DNA from: Lepturacanthus savala
Taxonomy: Eukaryota > Chordata > Actinopteri > Scombriformes > Trichiuridae
Length of the DNA stretch: 64,000 nt
Assembly: GCA_030544235.1 (NCBI GenBank)
Contig: CM060464.1
Location: 23,799,152 to 23,863,151, forward strand
Direction: 5' to 3'
The position numbers were made by a program, and so were the translations under genes. Shown piece by piece: positions 22,401-34,308 of this stretch. Under the pieces are notes generated by a model that was not told the origin of the DNA, searched no databases, and saw nothing but the letters and a program-made list of their open reading frames with translations. How positions within the stretch are numbered: the stretch's first letter is position 1; each line of letters begins with the position of its first letter.

Positions 22401-25400
22401 TGACATATTAAAAAAGATAAAATTGTGACATAAAAAATAAAAAATCATAAGAAAAAACAGATTTTGTTACAGTGCCCGAACTGAAGTTTCCTGTAAAATA
22501 AACGGTGTAGTGTATATTTAGGCAGTGACAAATATAAAGTAAGCATCCAGAGGAAAATGTGCTTATTTTTGTCACCTCATCTATTTCTCATGAGACAATG
22601 CAGCGACAACATTGTGATTATCAATTGCGGCTTATTTCGGTTTCACTTAAGGCCTATTTGTGAGATTTTAGTCTGAAACAAATGAAAAGACGAGGGAATC
22701 TCTCTGTTGGTTAGAATGAATCTCTTTCATGGCTCAATTAAATAGTAGTTTCTCAATGCCTACTCCGATATTGCTCACCAGGCAAAATCTTAGTCATTTG
22801 TGTGTTATATCAGTTTCAGTAAAACAAGAAAAAACAAAGAAAAGAAATCATTCTTGAGCATTATTGAAGCAAAGTTATCCATTGATACATAATGAGGGAA
22901 ACCACTAGTGTACACCTTATCAAACTTAAATTACCTGGTGGCAATATACATCTAATCAACATTGTTATCCTCTAAAAACATGAAACAATAACAGCAGAAT
23001 GTAGAAAACTACCCTATCCAGGTTGCATACACACCTCATATTCTGTTTCATTCTATATATCATCTGCTGGATGAGTGGACTACAGAATGAAACAGTGTAA
23101 GAGCATGTTATCAAGATGGTTTTACCAGACTACACATGATGATTTATGTTTATTTTTTGTTTTGTTTTTCTCCACCACCATTTAAAGTTGCCCACAGCAT
23201 GACAGGCTGTAGAGAGAGAAAATACATTTAACTATAAGAGCTAGCCTTTTTATGTGCAAAGAAACATCTTAACTGAGTGTGGAAGCAGATAGTGTAGCAG
23301 GTTTGTTGGCAAAAGCCAAATTGGTCATTGTTATTCCAACTAGCCTCATGCATCCCTCCAAAGGAAACATGAACATTCCATTTAGCATCATCAAAAATTA
23401 GCTGAACATGAACATCAAAAACCTTTTAAAATCCAGTTTTAATAAGCATTCATCAGGTCTGTCACAATGTCCATTTGCATCATTTTTTTTTTTTTTTTTA
23501 CAAAAATCTCAAATGGTCATGAAATCAATAATATCTGTGGCTGCACCTTAACATGGATGTCTGGTTTTAATTCAAACCTTACTAAAATTAACTCATTAAC
23601 TAACCACATATATGTTTAGGTGACATACATCCATTACAATAGAGCTCCCCTCCCTGACACTTTTGCCCTAACCTACAATCAGTTATGCATCATTTAGAGC
23701 CTGAGAATGTGTCCACGCCACAAATTACCACCCACCAACCTATGCACCCACATAGAAAATAATTCAGGCTCAGGATTTTTTTTGCTTTAATCCATGGTAG
23801 TACAGGACCAGCATTGGAACTGTTTCTTTTTCTGTGTCCACCACCAACAAAAGAACTGGCAAAAGAACAAGTAAAAAAATGTTCTAGGGTAGCACCACTT
23901 CTTTGCTGCTACACAGCAGAAGAGTCAGAATGTGCCCGCTTTAACTTCAGAACAAACTGAGAAATGCAAGAAAACCTCATGTGGACAAATGTCCTGCACG
24001 CACTGCAGGCAGACCAGGCAGGCAAATACATCTAATCCCTAAAATGCAAGGCACATAATGTGGCCCTCTGTGTCATAGTAGACAGAAACTGCTTTGCAGA
24101 GTGGCACCAGTAAGCCACACACCAAAAAAAGTGTAGAAAAAAAAGAATGTCTGTGCATTACAAGGTTGAGGTTTTACAGGCAGGCATTTTACAGTAGAAC
24201 AAACCCTGGTGAACCAAAAACGGCTCAGGCGTTATGTCTGTGACCTTCCATGATTTTAAAGTCTGTTTCAAACCCTAGTGTGCTAGAGGCAGAACAAAAT
24301 TGGCTGGGATCACATGAATAGGACAAAGGACACAATGCACAATGTGTTGTCTTTTGTTTAATACAAATAAATATGTCAATATTCACAGCACACTATCTCA
24401 GTGTATATGTGGTTATACTGCATTTCTGAATGCTTGTTTGAATTCCATCACAGTTGAATCTTGATTTTCAAATAGCCGATCAGTTTATGTTTTATATAAT
24501 ACATTATGTTTGGTTTTCATTGTAAGTATTTTGTTGAATAAGTGTTTTTATTAACCTTGTGTTATCTCTCATGAATATATGTGAAAACAACATATTAAGT
24601 AGAAAATTATGTGTGAACTTTTAAAATAATGACTATGCAAATCTGAATGAAATGAAGCAAACAAACAAACAGTCACCCATTGTGCAAAAGTAATTAATGA
24701 CATAAAACAGGGTTTATTCTTTATTTAAGAAAACATCAAATTAGCATTATTTAATGCAATTATCACTCATTTCAAACTCAAACATGTGTGAAGCCTCTTT
24801 CATAGATGAGATATGAGGTGTGTTTACAAGTATGAAATGATAATCAAGGGGCCCTATTATAAAAAAAAAAAAAAACAAATAGGCGACAAAATGAGATTTT
24901 GTAGAAAAGCCTTTTTTTTATCAAACTAAAGTTTGAGATGCAAAACTGGTGCTAAATTGAGCATTTCTTTTAGATCTCTTGTATAGCTCAAAAGAGGTCT
25001 GATCTAAGACATGCTCAAGCTGTTTTTAGGAGAAAAATACATAGACATTTTTTACACATTACTGTCTAGGAGCAAAACAGGGGAACTTCAAAAGATCTCA
25101 TTTTTGATTTTTCATTTTCTCTAGCTATATATACAGGAAAATATTCATTTTCCTGGGAAACCTGCCCATCTTCACAATGATGGATGGTGTTTAGATCTAA
25201 TGCTAAACAAATCAGTACAGATTGAGAGATGAGTGGCACGTATGAATTGAGAGATTAGGTATTGATGTATCATTAATCCCATCTGTCTTTCAACAACTGA
25301 TGCTGCCTCTCTGGACAACAGCCAAAATGTTACATTAAATTCCAGCCAAAATATTACACTATGTCCTTCCTCCTGCTGTGCACAGCTTCCCAACAAATAG

Positions 25401-25888
25401 CAGTTTGGTCCAACATGTCTCAGATAGAAATCATTTAAACTTTAAGAATAATAATAAAATATCTTCAATGTATGAGCACTTGCAGCATTTCAGTAAGATG
25501 CAAAAAAAGACTGCAGATTACGTTGGTACTGTTGCAGTTTACTCAGGTTATGTCTGTTGACAGTGAGGGCTGTCAGAATTATCCAATGAAAGTTTAATGT
25601 CCACAATAAACAGCTTTGATCATATATTAAATCCTCAAAAGTAGCTCAAGTGTATGTCATACTCTCCCCATTTTGTCTCGTCAAATGAAAATCCTGTTTT
25701 CATTCTCTAATAAACAGAACACATTTTTGACATTTTGCCATGGTACAAAAATAACAGGTCGTTACTTATAACAATGGCTCATCTGTTCAAGTTTGTTGTT
25801 GAATTATGACTGTGTGACAGTGAGCCAGGGTGCTCACTATCAGAGTCTAAAATTGAAGCAGTAAAATGGACATCTAATTCATACAAAA
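18860..25888. other. Longest stretch without a recognised transposon
   Basis: About 7 kb in which I recognise no LINE, DNA transposon, SINE or gene, only simple repeats: (TG)n at 19407-19442, an A run of 18 at 20477-20494 and a T run near 23486. Open frames are short and unremarkable. A perfect 12-bp inverted repeat with a 29-base loop is at 23043-23054 and 23084-23095. Such repeat-poor blocks sometimes hold conserved non-coding elements; the sequence alone cannot show that. Confidence 0.5.
19407..19442. repeat. (TG)18 microsatellite
   Basis: Uninterrupted TG repeat over 36 bp. Confidence 0.97.
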
Positions 25889-25890
25889 TA

Positions 25891-27250
25891 CAGTGCATCC
25901 TGAATGTATTCACAGCGCTTCACTTTTTTCACATTTTGTTATGTCATAGCCTTATTCCCAAATGGAATCAATCCATTCTTCTTCTCAAAATTCTACACAC
26001 AACACCCCATAATGATGTGAAAAAGTTTTTCTGAGATTTTTGCAAATTTATTAAAAACTAAGAAATCACATGTACATAAGTATTCACAGCCTTTGTCATG
26101 AAACTCAAAATTGAGCTCAGGTTCATCCTGTTTCCACTGGTCATCCATTGGTCATCCATGAGATGTTTCTACAGGTTAATTGGAGTTCACCTATGGTAAA
26201 TTCAGTTGATTGGACATGATTTGGAACACACACCTGTCTATATAAGGTCCCACAATTGACAGTGCAGGTCAGAGCACAAACCAAGCATGAAGTCAAAGGA
26301 ATTGTGTGTAGACCTCAGAGACAGGATTGTCTCGAGGCACAAATCTGGAGACGGGTACAGAAAGATTTCTGTTGCTTCGAAGGTCCCAATGAGCACAGTG
26401 GCCTCCATCATTTAGGCCTACACAGCTTTCCATCTTATTGTGCTTTTTCATAAATGGAAGAAGTTCAGAACCAACAGGACTTTTCTTAGAGCTGGCCGGC
26501 CATCTAAACTGAGTGATCAGGAGAGAAGGGCCTTAGTCAGGGAGGTGACTAAGAACCCAATGGTCATTCTGTCAGAGCTCCAACGTTCCTCTGTGGAGAG
26601 AGGAGAACCTTCTAGAAGGACAACCATCTCTGCAGCAATCCACCAATCCACCAACCAGGCTTGTATGGTAGAGTGGCCAGACGGAGCCACTCCTTAATAA
26701 AAGGCACATGGCAGCCCGCCTGGAGTTTGCCAAAAGGCACCTGAAGGACTCTCAGACCATGAGTAATGAAATTCTCTGCTCTGATGAGACAAAGATTGAA
26801 CTCTTTGGCATGAATGCCAGGCGTCATGTTTGGAGGCACCAGGCACCACTCATCACGAGGCCAATACCATCCCTGCAGTGAAGCATGGTGGTGGCAGCAT
26901 CATGCCAAGGTTGTGGCATCATATTCACAAAGACTTGAGGCTGTAATTAATTGCTGCCAAGCATCAACAAAGTATTGAGCAAAGGCTGTGAATACTTATG
27001 TGCATGTGGTTTCTTAGTTTGTTTGTTTTTTTTGTTGTTGTTGTTTGTTTTTTTAATTTTATTTTTAAATTTTTAAAATTAATTTTTAAAAAAATTATAA
27101 AAAAATCTCATACTTTTTTATGCTGTCATTACAGGGGGTTGTGTGGAGAATTGTGAGGAAAAAAATGAATTAAATCCATTTTGGAATAAGGCTATAGCAT
27201 AACAAAATGTAGAATAAGTGAAGTGCTGTGAATACTTTCCGGATGTACTG
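25891..27250 (+). mobile_element. Tc1-like transposon, internally deleted
   Basis: A class II element with Tc1/mariner features. Both ends match (CAGTGCATCCTGAATGTATT at the left, its diverged reverse complement at the right, ending GGATGTACTG), and both are flanked by TA (25889-25890 and 27251-27252). The terminal inverted repeats are long, roughly 200 bp. An inner copy of a CATAAGTATTCACAGCC-type motif, near 26075-26095 and mirrored near 26985-27010, gives the IR/DR layout. The transposase between them is broken and deleted. At 1360 bp it is shorter than a typical 1.6-kb full element. It could only have moved with a transposase supplied elsewhere. Confidence 0.92.
26287..26975 (+). pseudogene. 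Tc1-like transposase relic
   Basis: The frame starts at ATG 26287 (MKSKELCVDLRDRIVSRHKS), giving the first helix-turn-helix of the paired-like DNA-binding domain. It meets a stop near 26414 and an insertion of about 35 bp. It resumes with KWKKFRTNRTF, the GRPSKLS linker and RRALVREVTKNPMV (second DNA-binding half). The catalytic domain keeps its first aspartate in SDETKIELFG (near 26785-26815) and HGGGSIM-like residues near 26885-26903. It then jumps directly to a C-terminal block near 26905-26970 (SYSQRLEAVI). The segment with the second and third catalytic residues is deleted, so no active enzyme is possible. Confidence 0.88.
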
Positions 27251-27252
27251 TA

Positions 27253-29040
27253 TAATGTATAATAGGGCTCAGTGATTTTTTTTGATTAATTATGTACCTT
27301 CCAACTATTTTTGAAGTGGCAAAATTTAGCAAAGGCAAAATTTCAACTGAAAAAATAAATGAGAGACATAAAATGAATAGGATATCTCTCTGATACATTA
27401 TTTTTCCATGGATGGCCTACAAGAGGCAATTATTTTTTTTTATTTATTTTCCTAATATAGTAATATTACAAATGCACAATAATGACAGACACATGTCAAT
27501 TCATGTTTATTCATTTATTAACTTTAACAACCGATTCCTAGACTACTTGGGTATTTTTTTTCTTTTTTATTATATTAAAAATTATCATAGAGACACATAC
27601 ACTGGTTAACAGTCAATAAATCCGAACAGTGGCAGTGAAGGAAGCGAACTGGAAGGGAGAGATACAGAGATTACTTGAGTGGGACAAACAGCATTACACT
27701 AGAACTCAGAGCGAGTTGGCCTGATGATACCGAGTAGCAGGTAAAACGATCTGGCGAAGAGTGGCTGGAGAACTGGGTAGATATACAACAGGTAATGAAT
27801 GAGTTGATTAAAGGCAGATGTGTCGGGACACCACTGATGTGCCCCACCCCTGCTTGTGAAGGAAGCACACACACACACACAAGGGGGGGAGGACAAGGGG
27901 AGGAGACAGACAATCAGGAAATCCTGGAGCTCAGGGAGTTGTAGCTGGACCTGTGACATAGAAATAAATAAATAATGAAAATAATTCTTTAAATTTAGCC
28001 TCTTTAGTTTGTTTAGAGATAACCTGATGTAAATTAAAAATTGTACATTACTTACAGGTCAAATCCCTCAGGACTACTGTTTACCATACCAAGGTTATAC
28101 AACATTTTCTTTTCTTTCACATACTGACTTGAACATCATGAAACAAGCCTCCCAGGTGGGAAACAACAACAACATGGAACACATATTGCTGAATTACATG
28201 TATTTTGTAGATATGGCAAATGCTTTCAGGCTATTCCAGAAGGCCTGCAACAAAAAGAAAAGAAGAAAAGAAAACAAAAAATACATTTTTTTTTCTTTAT
28301 CATTTTCTAATCTGGTGTACTCTGAGGTTACAATGAAAAGATTACTCAGTGTTTCCCACAGATTCTGATTCTACCTCTCAAGTAGAAATGGTGTGATGTA
28401 GCTCCATCATTTATTGATTTTTTTGGAGTCATTTTGTTTTCCTTTGATGGGGTTTGCGAGCTAGGTTAAGATGGCCCACAGGACGTTTTTTTTTTATTTT
28501 TTTTTTGTATCACTCTTAAAATATCTTCAATAAAAACTCAACACTTCTGCACAGATGTTCCCCATTAAAAGTTTTCTTGTAGCTCAAAGAACATAATCCG
28601 AACTCTTTTTGAGGCTTTTGTTTGTGAAGAATCTGCAGGAGGGATAGATTTTCATTTTCAAATGTCCTTAACTGACTTCTCACCAAAGTTGCTTTGGACA
28701 AAAGGTCCAGAGTGTTATGTCAAAAACAAAATAGCCAATCTTAATGTAAAAAGTCTCAAAGTACAAATCACTGCTTTAAATTCATTATTGTAACTCATCT
28801 GCTTCTAATTGTGATCATTGATAAAAACTCAGTGGATTATATCTACAGTATGCACAGGGAAACTCATTATCTCACACGGCTCATAAGATGGCAAGCAAGT
28901 GTATATTCTAAATGTCAAACTATCCCTTTAACATTTGGTACAACAATGATTTCCAATAACTCAGCATATATTTCCATCATTTGTTGCATTCTACAATTTT
29001 AATTGCAATTTGTAGCCATAATAGATAACTATAATAATAA
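27253..29040. other. Unassigned DNA
   Basis: No gene recognised. The segment at about 27620-27955 is less AT-rich and resembles, from memory, a dispersed fish repeat (words such as GGAGCTCAGGGAGTTGTAGCTGG), but I cannot assign a class. A short (CA)n lies at 27868-27881. T runs lie near 28484-28507. Confidence 0.4.
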
Positions 29041-29053
29041 ACTGATTCAAGTG

Positions 29054-29419
29054 AGGGTGATACGGTGGAGCAGGGTTTAGCACTGTTGCCTCACAGCAAG
29101 AATGTTGCAGCTTCAAGACCTCCTTGGGTCCTGGGTCTGGGACCTTTCTGTGTGGAGTTTGCATGTTCTCCCTGTGTCTGAGTGGGTTTTCACCGGGTAC
29201 TCCGGCTTCCTCCCACAGTCCATAAACATGCTGAGTTTAATTGGAGACTCTAAATTGCCTGTAGATGTGAATGTGTGAGTGAATGGTGTGTGTGCCTCAC
29301 GATTGGCTGGCGACCATCTGAGGGTATCCCTGCCTCTCTCCTGTAATGTGCTGGGATTGGCTCCAGCCGTCCCCTGTGACCCTAATGAGGAATAAACGGG
29401 TATAGAAAATGACTGACTG
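29054..29419 (+). mobile_element. tRNA-derived SINE of DANA/mermaid type
   Basis: The sequence has the expected layout. A tRNA-like 5' part contains degenerate polymerase III boxes (A-box-like near 29063-29083, B-box-like GCTTCAAGACC near 29111). The body has the familiar GTGTGGAGTTTGCATGTTCT (29152) and ACTCCGGCTTCCTCCCACAG. The 3' part ends in a GACT/GACTGACT tetranucleotide tail. It is flanked by a perfect 13-bp target duplication, ACTGATTCAAGTG, at 29041-29053 and 29420-29432, which defines the insertion precisely. It is transcribed, if at all, by RNA polymerase III and relies on a LINE for copying. The intact duplication suggests a fairly young insertion compared with the LINE relics here. 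Confidence 0.88.
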
Positions 29420-29923
29420 ACTGATTCAAGTGTTGACATCTAAAAAGCAAGATTTAATCATTCACAGCAAATATCTCAGTTGTTAATAATCTTAGTCTTC
29501 AGGTTCATGTCGTGATTCTTAAAACCTTCTTTATCTGTCTTTCCTATTACAATAAGCCTTCATTTAAACTTAGCAAATCAATCCTGTCAAAGAGACATAG
29601 TGCTCTAAAGTGCCCATCAATCATCTCATCCCTCTATTTGTCTCTAATATTGCCTCCCACACTCTAGAGGATTTTTGAATCTTAGCTGAATTTTTCACAA
29701 TGTGGGAGTCCACAGTGATAACAGATTTAACCATTGTTCTTTTTTTAATCTATACAAATACAGCAGGAGTTTCAGTCAAGACAGTCAGCCAAACTTAAAG
29801 ACACCTAACAATTATGCTAAAGAAGAGACACCCAGGCACTTGGGATCTTGAAAAAACTTGCATGACTTGCAAGACCCATCTACTAATTTGACCTTTAACC
29901 AATGTTCTCAATAATAATAATAG

Positions 29924-29952
29924 ACAATATAATAGACAATAATAGACAATAG
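29924..29952. repeat. Short tandem repeat, unit AATAGACAAT
   Basis: Near-tandem copies of AATAGACAAT with small spacer changes, adjoining ATT-rich DNA that runs to about 30060. Confidence 0.75.
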
Positions 29953-30149
29953 TTGTCTTATTGTATCTTATTCTATTCTATCTTAGGTATTCTTATTTGT
30001 TATTTTATTTTATTATTCATTATTTTATTATTTTTGTACTCTTATACTCTGGCTTTTATCCCAATTGTCGTTTTATTACATTATTTTAATCCATATTTTT
30101 ACCTGGGTTTTGTATTGGGTTTTGTATGGCTGTATTCAGCCAGTGTGGA

Positions 30150-30245
30150 TGTGTATGTGTGTGTATGTGTGTGTGGGTGGGTGTGTGCATGTGTTGTGTT
30201 CAGGACTGTTTGTGTGTCTGTGTGTGTGTGTTTGTGTGGGAGAGA
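30150..30245. repeat. Imperfect (TG)n / GT-rich tract
   Basis: GT repeats broken by GGGTGG and CAGGAC words. All open frames here are repeat translations. Confidence 0.9.
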
Positions 30246-30299
30246 GTGAGAGTTGTGGGATATAGGGTTCGTTGGGTTGGGATGGGGGGTGGTTGGGGT

Positions 30300-30385
30300 G
30301 TATTAACCTGTATAGCACTTTGTGCTACATTTGTATGAAAAGTGCTTTATGAATAAAGTTTGATTGATTGAGTGATTGATTGATC
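30300..30385 (+). mobile_element. LINE 3' end fragment with (ATTG)n tail
   Basis: AAGTGCTTTATGAATAAAGT followed by TTGATTGATTGAGTGATTGA is the style of 3' end seen in fish non-LTR elements: a polyadenylation-like AATAAA followed by a short tandem tail. No coding part is recognisable upstream, so it is likely a severely 5'-truncated copy or one whose body has decayed. Confidence 0.55.
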
Positions 30386-30389
30386 ACAT

Positions 30390-32344
30390 CAGCTGATAAT
30401 GTTAGCAGCTAATGTTCTTTGGTTGAGGCCTAAAGCTACAATGTGAGGATTTCTTCTTAAGGTTGGGAAACTTTAAAGTAGAGCTGGGAAACAGAGGCAG
30501 ATTAGCTATCTGTTGCTGCTGCTATCAGAAAGAATTAACACAGGTGGGATCAGCAAAATTAAAGAGCACTAATATAAATATTTTACCAACAGGATGTTTA
30601 TTTTTGTAACTTTTGGAATTAAAATATTGATTATCTTCAATTTGTTTCTCAACCATCAGAGCGAAAAGATCATTAGCAATAGCCTGATGAGTGAAAAAAA
30701 ATGGCCTCCCCAGTGGCCAGTACCTGCAGCCTGCTCTACAGCACCCAAGGGAGCTGAGCAGGAGTAATACATATTGCTCCTTTAAGATATAACATACTTT
30801 TAATGGAACCATATTTTAAACTTTTTTGGCTTTTATTTGAAGCTGCGATATCCCAAGAAAGATGGTAGTTTTAGGTACCAAAAATCATCTCAGTATAGTT
30901 CTACATGTTGAACACGTTGCTTCGCAAGCCTTTATGCTAATTGGCTGATTTGAATGGCTGTGTTGCTGTATAGTTGTGACATCACAACATCCAGAATTAT
31001 TCAATCTTAGCAAAAGCAAAGGCAGAAACAACACATTTTCTCAGAAAGATCCTCAAAAATACTCCATTTTTAACTTATTTTTTGAAAACAGATTGAGGAC
31101 CTTCTGCCATGTAAAAACCCAAAGCAATAAACACTATCTCCTGAAAGCATCTCGGGAGCCAGACGCACATTGAATTCCTCCATCCCTCCTCTCTCCCATG
31201 TCTAATAAATTAAGGAATAAGTGAGGTTAGGGAAGTCAGATCAGCCAGTGCGTTGGATTTGATTATTGCCTTTGCCTCTGACGGTGTATTATTGCTTTGG
31301 GATCCCCCGGAGAAGACCTCTGCACCAAAATGTGGAACTCAGGTTGGTGAAATTGGGCGGCCGCTGAGAAGCTGTGGGAGCAGATGGGTAAAGGTGAAGG
31401 CAGAGGGGGAGGAAGATGCAGAGGCCTTGGAGGAGTTCAGCCTCAATAAGAGCGGCTGCTTCCCTGTGAGATGGAAGGAGTGAGGCAGGTAGATCGGGTG
31501 AGACAAAGAAGACAAATAATTTTCGGGGAAGCGGGGGGATGGAAGAGAATCAGTCGCAGTGAGAAGAAAATGATACCAGGATATATAATAACCAGGCCTG
31601 TTCTTAATGTCAAAGGGGAAATAAGGCAGTGCAGCTATTCTTCAGTAGGAGGAAAGGATCATCATCACTGTGAATTTGATATAACTGTGCAGTATGAATC
31701 CCAATCGATCATAATACGATGTGCCGGAGGTAGCGGCCTATTAGTCGTCTTAGTAACTGAAGCCAGTGCAGGCTGTCGGGCCAGAGCTGCAGCCTGTGGA
31801 GACTTTCACACCCACAGAGTAAATGTCTGATGAGGAGCTGGAAGCCTCCTTAACCCAATCAAGATTGATTGTGTCAGTGATCCTCTTTGTCATGCCCGTA
31901 AGCAGTGCCACTTTAATGCATGTGTACGGTAAGCATCGTCAATACTGTGTCACAAGAAACAAAATAAAAAAAAGAATCTTATATGCGAAATAGACGAGTG
32001 GAACATGGTTAAGGACGCTTTCCGTGATGATTTTACCTTCTCTCTCTGTTCCATGTAAGTTTGACTGATGCCTCCCACAATAGGATTTTAGATCCTGAAA
32101 TAGATGAGATTTAAAAAAAAAAAAAATCATGTGAAGCTAAAGATGTAATGATCGATTTAACCATTTTTACATCTCAATTTTTAAAGCACACATCAGACAA
32201 TTCAGTGAAGACCAAAATTGGTTTGGCAAATATAGTTAAATAAGTGAAGGACATTGATGGAGACTTCATCTAAAAAATCATTTCAGGGGTCTTTAAACTG
32301 ATAAAAACCTATCTGATCTAATTCCGTTTTCTGGATGGCTGGGC
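30390..32344. other. Unassigned DNA; less AT-rich block at 31190-31850
   Basis: I recognise no gene or repeat. The part from about 31190 to 31850 is more balanced in base composition, with overlapping short open frames (76 and 119 codons) that match nothing I know and lack exon borders. It could be a conserved non-coding element. Confidence 0.4.
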
Positions 32345-32349
32345 TTAAA

Positions 32350-33002
32350 GGGAAAGTTGGGTATTTCGGAGCCCCATTTCCCATGTTCCTGGCATGTATC
32401 TGAAACGTGAAGACCATCTTTTTACAAATCCCTCCAGTATTTAGGTTTGTAGTGATTTCCCTCTGGCTAGATTTTTAATATAATGGAAGTGCACAAGGCA
32501 CATTTTAGTAGCTCTTTGCCAAACACAAAGCTCATGGTTTAATCTTACTTTTTGTCAATATGTTCTCCTGCACGTTATGGATGACTTGCTAATCTAATTT
32601 AAATTGGAGCTAGATTTGTTGTGGAACTATTTTGAAGACCACAGTACAGCTCTAGTAAACCTCAGTCAGTCTGTCACTAATAGAATAGAATCACTAATAG
32701 AAGCACAAAGCTCATTTCCAAACCTTTCAAAATACATGCAAATACAAGCAAGCAAAGCAAAAACAAAAAAATAAAATGGAATATCGTACATGGTACATCT
32801 TACTGATGAACCATGTACATCTTCCTAATAGTGTTTCTCACAAAGTTAAGTAGAATTTTCTACTAGGATTCAAATCTGCCATGTGCACTTCCATTATATT
32901 GAAAATTCAGTCAGAGAAATCACTACAAAGCTCAGTACTAGTACAAATAATAGAGTCCATGCTTTAGATATATGCCAGGAAGGTGGGACATGGGGGTAGA
33001 TA
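32350..33002 (+). mobile_element. 0.65-kb long-TIR non-autonomous element, copy 1
   Basis: This copy and 60284-60949 are the same repeat. The left arm (GGGAAAGTTGGGTATTTCGG, CCTGGCATGTATCTGAA, CCCTCCAGTATTTAGG, ATAATGGAAGTGCAC) is mirrored at the right by GTGCACTTCCATTATATTGA, CACTACAAAGCTCAGTA and TATGCCAGGAAGGTGG. The terminal inverted repeats are therefore about 130-160 bp. The interior (GGTTTAATCTTACTT..., CTATTTTGAAGACCAC, TACAGCTCTAGTAAA) matches copy 2 on the opposite strand. The left end lies next to TTAA (32345-32348). About 25 bp seem to be lost at the right end. There is no open reading frame. Superfamily is unknown; a piggyBac-like TTAA preference is possible. Confidence 0.8.
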
Positions 33003-33600
33003 TTAGGCCTGCAATGATACACCAACTCATGATTCAGTTTGTATCACAATTTTTAATCAAAGGTTCGAAACAATCCATGATACAACTACAAGCATCCTCC
33101 AACTGTATGTCATGATGACCTTTCTACATTGGCCAACAGAGGAAAACGCATCACAAAAGGCAAAAAGCTGCAAACACAGAAATGATGCATAAACATACAC
33201 ACATATAAAACAAATGCAACAAGAAAACACTACACAATGTCACAATGTCTTGGCTCTTCCAGTGCTCTAACGCTTTAATCATCTGTACATTCTCGTAAAA
33301 AGAAAGCATCAGAAGATGAAACCATTGTGACTTTATGTGAGTTAAAGAATTTCTTTGGAGCACACGGAACACTACAGCTTCCATGTCAGAGCCTTTTAAT
33401 GTTCCATTTAATACCCTGTGCAATGCTTATATTGTTTTTTTAAGTTTTCCTAGTTTTGTTCAATATGTCATGTAAAATGTTTATTATCTTGAAATGCATT
33501 CTATGAATAGACCAGAAGGTTGCTGCCAAAAAGGACTCCACAAGGACCCCAGCTGCGAATTGTATTTTTCGTTCACTTTTATGTTCTTTTTATATTGCTC
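33003..33600. other. Unassigned DNA; possible hAT-like edge at 33002
   Basis: TAGGCCTGCAATGATACACC just after the element resembles a diverged hAT terminus of the TAGGGCTGCAACGAT style. No partner end or coding sequence is seen. Confidence 0.3.
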
Positions 33601-33619
33601 TTATTTATTTCGTTATTTT

Positions 33620-33690
33620 GTAAGCTTTTGAATGCTATGCTTTGAAAGGTACTATACAAAAAAGCTTCTATTATTATGATTATTAATATT
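33620..33690 (+). mobile_element. LINE 3' end fragment with (ATT)n tail
   Basis: GAAAGGTACTATACAAAAAA followed by an ATTATTATGATTATTAAT tail is a diverged version of the common fish LINE ending (GGTGCTATACAAATAAAGC plus ATT repeats). No coding part is visible. Confidence 0.5.
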
Positions 33691-33755
33691 CATCCATCCA
33701 TTTCTATACCCACTTATTCCTTACTAGGGTCACATGGGTCTGCTGGAGTCAACAA
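33691..33755 (-). mobile_element. SINE 3' fragment (DANA/mermaid-like)
   Basis: On the minus strand the order GACTCCAGCAGACCC, GTGACCCTAGTAAGGAATAA, GTGGGTATAGAAATGGATGG matches the last 65 bp of the SINE at 29054 (CTCCAGCC..GTGACCCTAATGAGGAATAAACGGGTATAGAAAATG). Only the 3' part is present. Confidence 0.75.
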
Positions 33756-34232
33756 TAATTCTTGCTATTGGCTTATTGGCCAATATTATTATTATAAGAA
33801 ACACAGAGCATATTCCATTTTTGTATATATTCTGTATATATGACATGTCTGACTGTGACATTGATTTGACTCATATTTATTAGATTTGTTTTTATTATTC
33901 TGCAAGAACAATAAACTAAACAGATAAGCAATGAAAACAAAAGCAAACAAACACAGCTCAGATCATCAAACATAAAGAGGAGGTAAAAGGAAATAGACCA
34001 CATTGTAGGTAAGTCATAAGATACAACAGTTAAAGCTCAGGAGACTCCTTGTGAAATAATGGAAGAAAGATTTGGTCCAAGATAATTCAGACAGGGTTGC
34101 CATATTTTATAGAACAGGTTTTGGTGTGCAGAATGTGTGTAAGGTAAGGCAAGGTAAGGTGGAAGGAACCAGCTCAAATACAATTTTGCACCAACCGTAA
34201 CAGAAAAACCATTATCACTAATCCAATGTAAT

Positions 34233-34235
<3 letters not shown>

Positions 34236-34305
<70 letters not shown>
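34236..34305. repeat. (TA)35 microsatellite
   Basis: Uninterrupted TA repeat over 70 bp. Confidence 0.97.

Positions 34306-34308
<3 letters not shown>

Noticed and set aside
31471..31830. 119-codon frame with Gly/Arg-rich start
   Set aside because: No domain recognised. I kept the region only as a compositional observation.
33060..33076. GGTTCGAAAC resembling a tRNA B box
   Set aside because: No A box, no cloverleaf and no SINE body around it.
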